A stretch of 14,224 nt of DNA from CAZDEK01 sp964504625 (GTDB lineage Bacteria > Patescibacteriota > Saccharimonadia > CAILAD01 > GCA-016700035), in the NCBI GenBank assembly GCA_964504625.1, contig CAZDEK010000015.1, positions 1-14,224 on the forward strand, given 5' to 3'. Made by a program: the position numbers and the translations under genes. The notes under the pieces are model-generated. The model was given only the letters and a program-made list of their open reading frames with translations, had not been told where the DNA came from and searched no databases. Numbering within the stretch: position 1 is the stretch's first letter; every line of letters begins with the position of its first letter. Of the stretch, positions 5,999 through 13,800 are shown piece after piece.

Positions 5999-8900
5999 AT
6001 GAGTCCGAAATCACTCGATCCTATTTCACGTCGTCCAAAACCGGAAGAGGAGCAGCCGGCAAAGACGAAGGCTGCTTCAAGTAGTGCTCAAAAATCACCT
6101 GAAGCGGGGTATATTCCACGCGAAGAGTTATTGGTTGCTGCTCAAAAGAAGATTCAGGAGCGCAAACAGGCTAAGTCTAAGCGCCTGGTCATTACAATCC
6201 TCGCGCTCATAGTGCTTACTATCGGACTAGTCGCCGGTACAGTGTATATTTTTCAGCGTAACCCTGAATATCTGAAGAGTCTTTTTAAGCCAAAACCAAC
6301 AAAAGGTGTATTTGCTGACATCGATGGTAAAACTTACAGTACTGATGACTACAATGCAGTTGTTAGCCAATATCTTGCTGCTAATAAAAAGACTAACCCT
6401 AAAGCCACAGAAGATGCAGCGAAACAGCGAGCTTCAAAGGATATCACTGATTATCTAGCCCTCGAGAGCGAAGCAGTCAAGCATAGCATAGTTTGCACTG
6501 ATCAGATAGTAGATGCTCGAATGTCGAGTCGATATCAGTCGCGAGGTGGTAAGGATAAATTCTATGCATACATTAAGTCTGAGTATGGGTTGGATGCGCG
6601 AGCCATCAAGCTTCAGCAATGTAATGATTATTATCGAAATGAGTTGAAGCAATTCATTTCCGGTGTAGATGTATTTGGAGTGTATATCCGCTGGGATGTA
6701 ATGCGCGGCAAGCCGAAAGATCAACAAGTAGCATATGAACAGGCAGCTACTGCAAAGTTACAAAATGATTTTACACCATTGTTATCTGGTAAAGTATCAG
6801 CAGATGAAATTGAGCGAAGAGTGGATATTGGCAAATACACTACCGGCTCTACCTTTGATCAGCTCATGAAAACACCCGAGAAACCATATGTCAGGTCAAT
6901 TAGATATGGCCGCTTTAATAATGAGTTTTATAGGGGCTTTCAAAAATATGATGAGGGAGAAGATGATAGTAAATACCTCAATAACCTTCAGGTTGGCGAG
7001 ACGACACCTGTATATAAATCTAAGACCGGCTATATTGCAGTATTCCGAGCCGAGAGCAGAACTCAGGGAGACTTTGAATCGATTGACGCAATGATCGCTG
7101 CAAAAATAGCTAATGCGAAACTCAGCTCTGATTATTATGCCGCTCCAAATAATACACCGGATACAGGCCCAAATATCTATGACAAAGTTCAGCAGCAATT
7201 TTCACCTTCAAGCCAGCCGCAGTCAAATGCCAATCCATTAAGCCAGTCTGCAATAGCATTAGATAAATTGAAGAATTGGCTCGTGCCAACGGCTCGTGCT
7301 GGTAATATACTTTGCTATTCCGGCACGCACGCATTGCCGTTTTCTGTACGCTATTTCGACTATGACACCTGGCAGCCGATAGATATGTCAAACAGTAACA
7401 CTTCCTTGGGTATAACAAGCACTGGTGATATGACATCGAACACGTGCTTAGATCCGTGGCCGGGTAACTGGAACGGCTTTCTTGGTGTGATGTATTCGGG
7501 GTATACCAACTTAGGGCAGCTAGCATTGATACATTATCCATACCGATTTCAACAGTGGGATTATAGCCTTTCTTGCTATACAGCCTGGCGTTATGTCTTT
7601 AATCCCCCTGAAGGATACCAGCCACTTGACTATACGAATGCATCTCAGTTTTATGTCGCAGTAGATAATGATACCCAGACTCAAGCGTGGACGGGTACTA
7701 GTACTAATCCTGGTGAAACTACTGATCACTTCAGAATCCCTGACTGGTTGTATCATGGCGTGGCTAATGGGGCTCGAGGATATACGATTTCAGTGTTCTT
7801 CAAAAGGAGCGCTCCGCCTCCACCACCTACCTATAATGTCTCAGGTGCAAAGTATGACCGGTATTTACGCCCATGGGATGGGGGTTATTCTTCCGCTGTC
7901 GTACAGGATACAGCCACTGGAGCATCATCAAACGCCCAGGGCTATGCAATAAATGGCCTCACAGTATCTGATACCCATGGCATTGTTGCGAGCAATACGA
8001 ATGAATGGGTGGCAACTGGATTTCGATACAATGGAACTCAGTACGGTACGCCTGCCGCATTCGGTATCCCAGGAGGAAGCGCTCCTGCAAATAGCAATGT
8101 CAATATTGATTTCTTATATGAACCCAAGCCATCAACCATCCAAACCGGCATCTTAGTCAGGGATCCTGTAGACGGCAAACTCAAGAACCCTTGTACAGTA
8201 TCTGGTACTCTATCGTACCTTTGTGACAATCCAGCCGCGATCACAACTACGCGAAACTTCAATCTGCCCAATGGATTAGTAAATTCGTATAATTCAACAG
8301 TAACAAATACTACTACGCCGAATCGCGGTAATGGTGGAATTTATTCACTAGGGAATCTCTATGCGAATAGTACAGTTGGCAATCCAGCTGCGGCTGGCTA
8401 TCGTGCGAATATCGGCACACTTCCAGCTGGATATCGAGTAGCAGGTACCGTATCCTGTCCAGAGAATACCAATCCGGCCGACTGCTTCAATAATGTATCT
8501 GCAGGCGGTGCGTCGTCGCAGATCAATATTTCGCTAAGTGCGAGTAGCTGGCGGCCGGTGTACTTTATCCTTGAACAGGTACCATTCCAGCTGCGAGTGG
8601 TCAAACGAGCGCCCGGCACCTTTGCTAACGGTAACAGTGACACCCAAGACCTCACATATGGGAAGATTACACTCAATAATTCGACAGTATTATCGAATGA
8701 TGGTGGGGGATGGAATTGGACACAGCTTCTCTACAACGGTGGAACGCAAACCTTACGTGCTGACGCGCCGGCAGGATGGCAGATACGAGGCTATTCGTAC
8801 TGTATTGGTCAGGCTTGGAATCAACCAACTTGCGATGTTGGTGCCGGTAATGACATATCACAAGCACCGGGTGCGCAAGATCAAAGCAATGGTACTATGG

Positions 8901-11900
8901 CCAGAATCATTACACAGAATAATGGTCAGCAGTCATTAGAGTTGCAGATTAATACAAGTGGTCTTAAGCCAACTTTCAATGGCCGTACGATTGACCCCGC
9001 ACTATGGAATCAAAATGAACTCTACATTGCTTTCTATTTTAAGCCAGCACCAGTGAAATATCAGGCTCGGTCTCTGATTAATCGTGAAGGACCGGACGTC
9101 GGCTATAAAACAAATCTTAATCCGTGTTCGATCGCGAATACGAGTGATTATAAATATCAAGAACTGTGTCGCAATGTAGAATTCCGAGCAGTACGCAATG
9201 TATTGCAACCAACCGGTCCTGTCAGTCGGAACTATGTGCCGACTTTGCCGGGATATGGGTATTCAGTTGCGGGCTCCCACAATCAAACGACAGGTAATTG
9301 TAGTGCGGGCTCACCAAATTCTTGTAGTGCTGGTGCAAGCGACTGGATAAAGCCAGGAAAAAGACTCATCGGTCCAGCGAATGCCGTGGACGATGCGACT
9401 GCCCAGTCGGAGAACTTGGCAATTTTTGACAATCTATATCCTGGTAACTATGTCATTCAATACAATAATAATTCTTTTCCAAGCAAGACAAGTTGGGGCG
9501 ATCTATCATATTCGGTACGGACGAGTAATTGTGATGATGGCTCGTCAAATTGCTCAGACACCAAGTCGAAGCGAGTGCTGTTCGGTTATTGCCCGATCAA
9601 CTTTGCTTTTGGCCCATCAGATGCTCCAGCATATGCTAACAAAGACGATTATTTGCCGGGCGAATTGCGTTGGTATGGTAACTGTCGAAATGACTTCGGC
9701 AGCCCACAGGAAGGGATCAATGGTATTTCGGCAACGCCAAACACTAATCAGTTGCAGCAATATGGGAGTCCGATCGACATTCCACTCCTGGGTATTAAGA
9801 AGAACTTCTTTATTAATGATCCACCGGCGTATTGTGTGGGTGGGTTCTTCCTTATTTGGTGTACTGGCTATTGGGTGGATCCACCCCCACAGGCTCAGAA
9901 TCCGAATAGCCAAGATTACTCTTACTATACTGAAGATAGGACACTAAACGTTAATCTTAAAAACGGTTACGCCGAAGCTAACTTCATGTGGACACCTCGT
10001 CCCGAGATAACGAACGTAGATATTTCCTGCGAGAAGATTACTGCAAATATCGTCTATAGCCCAGACCCAGGCCGTAATGTCAGGACATACATTACGCTTG
10101 ATGATAAGGAGGTGCGAAATCCTGATGGAACTAGAGTTGAGGCAACTTCGCGTCAAGGTGTACCTGCGGTTTTCAATATCCCAACACGTCAATTTTATGC
10201 CCCTTCTGATACTGGTAACGCAACTGTTTGGAAAGATGGCTTGGCTCATCGTCTGAAATTCTGGTCGATATATGAAGATGGTGATTTGCAATCGCCAACG
10301 CGCGAAAGTGTGACGACGTCAGGTCAGGCGCGTAAGTATGATCCGGTCAATCCACATATAAGATATTCAGATGCGGTTAAGCCCGATCCATCAACTGGCA
10401 ATTATACCTATCGCTGTCAAAATCAAGCGACCTGTGACGTGGGTGCATTTAAGGCTGCGACTGATAATTTTACTGTTCTCGATTCTGGCTCTACGCTCAA
10501 TGTCACGGTAACGATGAAAAATACCGGCCAATCATATTGGTGGCAGCAGAAAATAACAGGTAATGCAGCTGAGAAAACTGGTCCGATTGCAGTCGACACT
10601 AAGCACCAGCTAGGTGCGGGGGCTGGTATGCGATTGAGTACAGATTATGGCGATTATGGTTGGCAGTTCTCTAGGATGAGTCTCGATAATGCCAACAACA
10701 CACCTGGATCATCATCAAGCGCTAACTATGTGCAGCCTACCTACCTGAGCGCCGGTCAAGATACCGTGACATTTACGTTTAAGGTCAAGGCACCACAAGG
10801 GGCGGTAGATGGCTCGACTTTGAGCTTTGCAATGTATCGAGATGGGCAAAGATTTGGTCTCGAAGGTGGCGATCCGCCTAGCATCGAGTGCTCGACTCAA
10901 GTGCGCATCCGGGGTAACTTTGCGCCATGGCTGCGTGTTCAGAATGGTGACGTTTCGGCGTTAGGTATTATTCAGAACCAACCTGAAAAAGCGCGTGGCA
11001 CCTATAAGGCACAGAATAACGATACTCCCACCGTGAATCCAAACAGTAATAATGGACTTGGCTGGTTTGACTCAACTAAGACACTATATGATCTTAACCC
11101 AGGGCAGTTTCCGAAAGTTGCTTCGATCAATCAGCACGCTCAAAACGTTATCGCTGCGGCCTTGAATGGCAATAATAACTTCTGTTCATCTAATTGGTAT
11201 ACGCTCGGCACCAATACAGTTTCCACATCTCAAATTAGTCTCTTTTCAAGGAACTGTGACGCCTTTGATGCTGCTGCGTTTAATCTGGAGAAGGGTATAA
11301 AGGATGATTTTGCAACCGCCGATAATCAGGACAATATTATCTTTAATTCGGCCGCAAATAGTTTTCTCAATAATGGTCAATGCGATGATTCGGGCACAAC
11401 CGCCGATAAAGATGGCCCAGATGAACTGAACCCACTTGCAAAATACTATCGATCATGGGCGCCAGCTCAACCAGGTCTCGGCATACCAGCCCGGCCGGTG
11501 GATAGTCATTCACTGATTATTGATAAGCCGATGTTTGAAGCTAATGGAACTGATAATGGCTCGTGGTTCGGAAGATATGCAAATGGAGCCCTCAAGTTAG
11601 TCAATATTCAGAATAATGATCCTAACCTACCTCCTACGCAGACGTACTCACGACCTTGTCCGACCCTATACCAGATGCAATACAAAAACGCAGATGGTAA
11701 ATATCAGTTAGGTGAGCTGGATAACGCAGATAATCCGAAAGCCATAACTATTGGTGCCGGTCGTGCGACCTTGGTGGTAAATGGTGACCTTATCATTAAG
11801 AGCAATATTCGCAATGATTTTTCGGTAGGTCAGACCTTTGACTTTAAACAAGAGACTACGGGTAATCCGAATGAGCCTAGAGTAATTGATATCGCAGCCC

Positions 11901-12691
11901 TCAATAAGCTACCGAATCTTGGTATTATGGTGAACGGCAATATTACGATTGATGACAAGGTTACTGACATTCAAGCTCACATGTTTGCTACCGGTCGTTT
12001 AATTACATGTCAGAGCTATGCACTGACTGGGGGGATAGACACGAATACAGGAAATGATGTAGGTGGGAGTACAGGCACATTGAAGCTTTACCCGCAAAAT
12101 ATTTCGCCCACATCAACTGATCCGCTGGCTAAATTACCTCCAGCTCAAGATAATCCTACGGCCGCAAAATGCTCGAATGCACTCACTATAAGAGGTTCAG
12201 TTGCCGCCTCAGGCTTTACACTTGGTCGTAACTACCTCGACTTTACTCGCATGGTCAGTAACTTTGCATTCGGAGCATCTGTAACCGCCAAGATTTACAC
12301 TGGGCTAAATTATTTGACGCCCATAAATATTACTTCGCTTGCCCAGAACTCTCCAAATAAAAAAGTCTTCCAGTCGGGACCTTCACCAATTAGTTTGAGG
12401 AAGTTCTGCAATACGGCAACTGACCCGCTCGTCGCAGTCTCATGTGTTGACCCTGATACTGGTAAGAGAGTGGATTTTGATGCGCCGGGCAATTACACCC
12501 TAAATAGCCAAGAGCAGAATTATTTGCGCATCAATGGTTATCCTCAAAGTAATTACTTTGGTGGCCCAGCCGAGGACTTTATTGGCTCAGGGATATCGAC
12601 TGTCTTACCGCCTGCTGGCTTCGAGAATATAGCCACTGACAGTTACTCACGTCCGAAGTACGTCATCCAGAATGCCAAGCCTAGATTCTAG
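5999..12691 (+). CDS. Giant surface protein B: longer paralogue of A with SurA-like foldase
   Basis: The protein has 2230 residues from the ATG at 5999. A TTG at 5936 is rejected because it coincides with the -35 box and would translate the promoter. Its layout follows A: charged tail; membrane helix (62-85); SurA-like region from IDGK at 108 through GVYIRWD at 227; degenerate parvulin-like module (about 290-385); and ARA site at 432-434. A first beta domain ends at APPPPPT (about 604-610) and a second at FLYEPKP (705-711). About 620 residues absent from A follow (712-1335). After them come the segment around VDISC (1344), the NBR1-type domain (NTGQSYW at 1508), PWLRVQNGDV at 1643, and the solenoid-like region with VNGDL at 1927, ending in PRF. 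The passenger is rich in Asn, Gly, Ser, Thr and aromatics. It ends 49 nt before pilM. A pilus-associated or independent adhesin is inferred. Confidence 0.85.
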   Translation: MSPKSLDPISRRPKPEEEQPAKTKAASSSAQKSPEAGYIPREELLVAAQKKIQERKQAKSKRLVITILALIVLTIGLVAGTVYIFQRNPEYLKSLFKPKPTKGVFADIDGKTYSTDDYNAVVSQYLAANKKTNPKATEDAAKQRASKDITDYLALESEAVKHSIVCTDQIVDARMSSRYQSRGGKDKFYAYIKSEYGLDARAIKLQQCNDYYRNELKQFISGVDVFGVYIRWDVMRGKPKDQQVAYEQAATAKLQNDFTPLLSGKVSADEIERRVDIGKYTTGSTFDQLMKTPEKPYVRSIRYGRFNNEFYRGFQKYDEGEDDSKYLNNLQVGETTPVYKSKTGYIAVFRAESRTQGDFESIDAMIAAKIANAKLSSDYYAAPNNTPDTGPNIYDKVQQQFSPSSQPQSNANPLSQSAIALDKLKNWLVPTARAGNILCYSGTHALPFSVRYFDYDTWQPIDMSNSNTSLGITSTGDMTSNTCLDPWPGNWNGFLGVMYSGYTNLGQLALIHYPYRFQQWDYSLSCYTAWRYVFNPPEGYQPLDYTNASQFYVAVDNDTQTQAWTGTSTNPGETTDHFRIPDWLYHGVANGARGYTISVFFKRSAPPPPPTYNVSGAKYDRYLRPWDGGYSSAVVQDTATGASSNAQGYAINGLTVSDTHGIVASNTNEWVATGFRYNGTQYGTPAAFGIPGGSAPANSNVNIDFLYEPKPSTIQTGILVRDPVDGKLKNPCTVSGTLSYLCDNPAAITTTRNFNLPNGLVNSYNSTVTNTTTPNRGNGGIYSLGNLYANSTVGNPAAAGYRANIGTLPAGYRVAGTVSCPENTNPADCFNNVSAGGASSQINISLSASSWRPVYFILEQVPFQLRVVKRAPGTFANGNSDTQDLTYGKITLNNSTVLSNDGGGWNWTQLLYNGGTQTLRADAPAGWQIRGYSYCIGQAWNQPTCDVGAGNDISQAPGAQDQSNGTMARIITQNNGQQSLELQINTSGLKPTFNGRTIDPALWNQNELYIAFYFKPAPVKYQARSLINREGPDVGYKTNLNPCSIANTSDYKYQELCRNVEFRAVRNVLQPTGPVSRNYVPTLPGYGYSVAGSHNQTTGNCSAGSPNSCSAGASDWIKPGKRLIGPANAVDDATAQSENLAIFDNLYPGNYVIQYNNNSFPSKTSWGDLSYSVRTSNCDDGSSNCSDTKSKRVLFGYCPINFAFGPSDAPAYANKDDYLPGELRWYGNCRNDFGSPQEGINGISATPNTNQLQQYGSPIDIPLLGIKKNFFINDPPAYCVGGFFLIWCTGYWVDPPPQAQNPNSQDYSYYTEDRTLNVNLKNGYAEANFMWTPRPEITNVDISCEKITANIVYSPDPGRNVRTYITLDDKEVRNPDGTRVEATSRQGVPAVFNIPTRQFYAPSDTGNATVWKDGLAHRLKFWSIYEDGDLQSPTRESVTTSGQARKYDPVNPHIRYSDAVKPDPSTGNYTYRCQNQATCDVGAFKAATDNFTVLDSGSTLNVTVTMKNTGQSYWWQQKITGNAAEKTGPIAVDTKHQLGAGAGMRLSTDYGDYGWQFSRMSLDNANNTPGSSSSANYVQPTYLSAGQDTVTFTFKVKAPQGAVDGSTLSFAMYRDGQRFGLEGGDPPSIECSTQVRIRGNFAPWLRVQNGDVSALGIIQNQPEKARGTYKAQNNDTPTVNPNSNNGLGWFDSTKTLYDLNPGQFPKVASINQHAQNVIAAALNGNNNFCSSNWYTLGTNTVSTSQISLFSRNCDAFDAAAFNLEKGIKDDFATADNQDNIIFNSAANSFLNNGQCDDSGTTADKDGPDELNPLAKYYRSWAPAQPGLGIPARPVDSHSLIIDKPMFEANGTDNGSWFGRYANGALKLVNIQNNDPNLPPTQTYSRPCPTLYQMQYKNADGKYQLGELDNADNPKAITIGAGRATLVVNGDLIIKSNIRNDFSVGQTFDFKQETTGNPNEPRVIDIAALNKLPNLGIMVNGNITIDDKVTDIQAHMFATGRLITCQSYALTGGIDTNTGNDVGGSTGTLKLYPQNISPTSTDPLAKLPPAQDNPTAAKCSNALTIRGSVAASGFTLGRNYLDFTRMVSNFAFGASVTAKIYTGLNYLTPINITSLAQNSPNKKVFQSGPSPISLRKFCNTATDPLVAVSCVDPDTGKRVDFDAPGNYTLNSQEQNYLRINGYPQSNYFGGPAEDFIGSGISTVLPPAGFENIATDSYSRPKYVIQNAKPRF
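7292..7300 (+). other. Possible processing site (Ala-Arg-Ala) in protein B
   Basis: Residues 432-434 read ARA within NWLVPTARAGNILC. This aligns with the AYA of protein A, three residues away in absolute numbering. Both follow a Pro/Asn-rich linker containing NPxS and a short hydrophobic segment, and both come just before the first passenger cysteine. Cleavage would separate the membrane-anchored foldase from the passenger. Confidence 0.35.
8132..10003 (+). other. Protein B-specific array of beta modules (about 620 aa)
   Basis: Residues about 712-1335 have no counterpart in A, where the matching junction is the step from WWIYRPKF to LSVTC. The segment seems to contain about three diverged modules, each closing with a strand of alternating hydrophobic/aromatic residues and a proline turn: YFILEQVPF (855-863), AFYFKPAPV (1011-1019) and ANFMWTPRP (1327-1335). 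They resemble the close of the preceding domain, FLYEPKP (705-711). IFDNLYPGNYVIQY (about 1140-1153) resembles the end of a CnaB/prealbumin-like repeat. The modules hold many cysteines. They probably lengthen the stalk or add binding surfaces. Confidence 0.5.
10445..10915 (+). other. NBR1-type Ig-like domain in protein B
   Basis: This encodes about residues 1483-1639. It begins after YRCQNQATCDVGAF, contains VTVTMKNTGQSYW (NTG at 1508-1510), then MRLSTDYGDYGW, and ends near LSFAMYRDGQRFGLEGG and IECS. It shares motif order and flanking cysteines with the domain in protein A but has a longer loop between the tryptophan and the RLS strand. Confidence 0.55.
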
Positions 12692-12724
12692 GTCGCTAAA
12701 TCAATACACGTAAGAAAAAACTTA

Positions 12725-12733
12725 TGCTAAACT
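12725..12733 (+). promoter_or_regulatory. Extended -10 promoter of pilM (leaderless)
   Basis: TGCTAAACT fits the extended -10 pattern TGnTAnnnT and lies exactly 7 nt before the pilM ATG at 12741, the same geometry as at ychF. An alternative -10, TATGCT at 12723-12728, would give a leader of about 6 nt. No convincing -35 or Shine-Dalgarno is present in the 49-nt gap after gene B. Confidence 0.5.
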
Positions 12734-12740
12734 AACCTAT

Positions 12741-13796
12741 ATGGATTTATTCATTGAAGACGAACATTATTTCGGTGTTGATCTGGGCAACTCAGGTATC
12801 CGCCTTGTCGAATTGAAGCTCATTCACGATAAGCCTACATTAGTTACCTATGGCGATATTGAATTGCCATTTGGGTTGATGTCATCCGATTCACCCGCAG
12901 ATCAACAGCGAGTTGCCGAGGTATTAAAGAAACTCGTGACCGATGCTCGGGTTAGTACAAAAAATGCAGTAGGCGGTTTGCCGGCAAGTAAGGTGTTTGC
13001 CAGTATTATCACGATGCCACAGATGTCAGACCAAGAAATAGCGCACTCGATTCGTTTTCAGGCTGACAAGTATGTGCCCATGCCGCTCGATCAAGTGAAG
13101 CTTGATTTCTTTCGATTAACGAATGATAAAAATGCGACAGAAATTGATGTCCTTTTAGTAGCTACTCCAACGAATATTGCAAATAAGTATTTAAATATCT
13201 TTCAACAAGCAGGCCTCGAGCTTATGGCACTAGATGTGAATGCCATTGCTCAATCTCGATCAATGGTCGCGACAGCCGATATAGACGTTATTATTGTTGA
13301 ATTTGCGTCCATGTCGACAGACATAGGACTTGTCTCGCAAGGTGTGACTGGTCTGATTCGTTCGATTAATGTCGGTGCCAAATCTTTGGTGCGAGTAACC
13401 GCTCAGAACTTAGGCTTGGACGAGGCTCAGGCTGAGCAGTTTGTGCGCAAGTTTGGTCTCACGCAAACTAAGCTTGAAGGTCAAGTATATCGTGCCATGA
13501 AGCCGCTACTCGATAATGTCGTTGAAGAAATAAAGCGCTCAATCGATTTCTTTTACTCAAATCGAGCGAAGGAGACCGGCGTGCCGTCCCGTAAGGTTGA
13601 AAAAGTAGTTATTACAGGAGGTGCAGCGGCGATTCCTGAAATGCCGGTCTTTCTTGCAAATGCCATTGGATTACCTGTAGAGATGGGTAACCCATGGCAG
13701 CGCATCAGTTATGCTAAAGAATTCTCTGATCGGCTCGGTGGAATGGCGTTAGGTTACTCTACTGCGGTTGGGCTAGCTCTGAGGAATATGGTATAG
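12741..13796 (+). CDS. pilM: Type IV pilus assembly ATPase-like protein PilM
   Basis: The protein has 351 residues, the usual PilM length of about 350. It is an actin-like protein related to FtsA. The phosphate-binding loop FGVDLGNSGIRLVEL lies at residues 12-26, a DVIIVEF-type strand near the middle corresponds to the second phosphate site, and KVVITGGAAAIPEM near residues 290-303 is the adenosine motif. PilM sits on the cytoplasmic face of the membrane and binds the N-terminal INLLPE motif of PilN, linking the PilN/PilO platform to the assembly motor. It starts 49 nt after gene B and ends 4 nt before pilN. No signal peptide or membrane helix is seen, as expected. The ATG at 12741 matches the family N-terminus. 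Confidence 0.93.
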   Translation: MDLFIEDEHYFGVDLGNSGIRLVELKLIHDKPTLVTYGDIELPFGLMSSDSPADQQRVAEVLKKLVTDARVSTKNAVGGLPASKVFASIITMPQMSDQEIAHSIRFQADKYVPMPLDQVKLDFFRLTNDKNATEIDVLLVATPTNIANKYLNIFQQAGLELMALDVNAIAQSRSMVATADIDVIIVEFASMSTDIGLVSQGVTGLIRSINVGAKSLVRVTAQNLGLDEAQAEQFVRKFGLTQTKLEGQVYRAMKPLLDNVVEEIKRSIDFFYSNRAKETGVPSRKVEKVVITGGAAAIPEMPVFLANAIGLPVEMGNPWQRISYAKEFSDRLGGMALGYSTAVGLALRNMV

Positions 13797-13800
13797 AAAT

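Noticed and set aside
7122..7541. A 139-codon open frame on the minus strand inside gene B
   Set aside because: It is antisense to a conserved region of B with no promoter or family resemblance, and is expected by chance in a 6.7-kb gene.
9381..9947. A 188-codon open frame in another phase inside gene B
   Set aside because: It overlaps a continuous, domain-coherent frame, its translation lacks protein-like organisation and has no plausible start context.
2078..12691. Genes A and B as one split or frameshifted gene
   Set aside because: Each has its own promoter, membrane anchor, full domain order and PRF end. They are complete tandem paralogues.
12711..12726. TAAG-AAAAAA-CTTA hairpin between gene B and pilM as a terminator
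   Set aside because: The stem is only about 4-6 weak pairs, no T-run follows, and it overlaps the probable pilM promoter.
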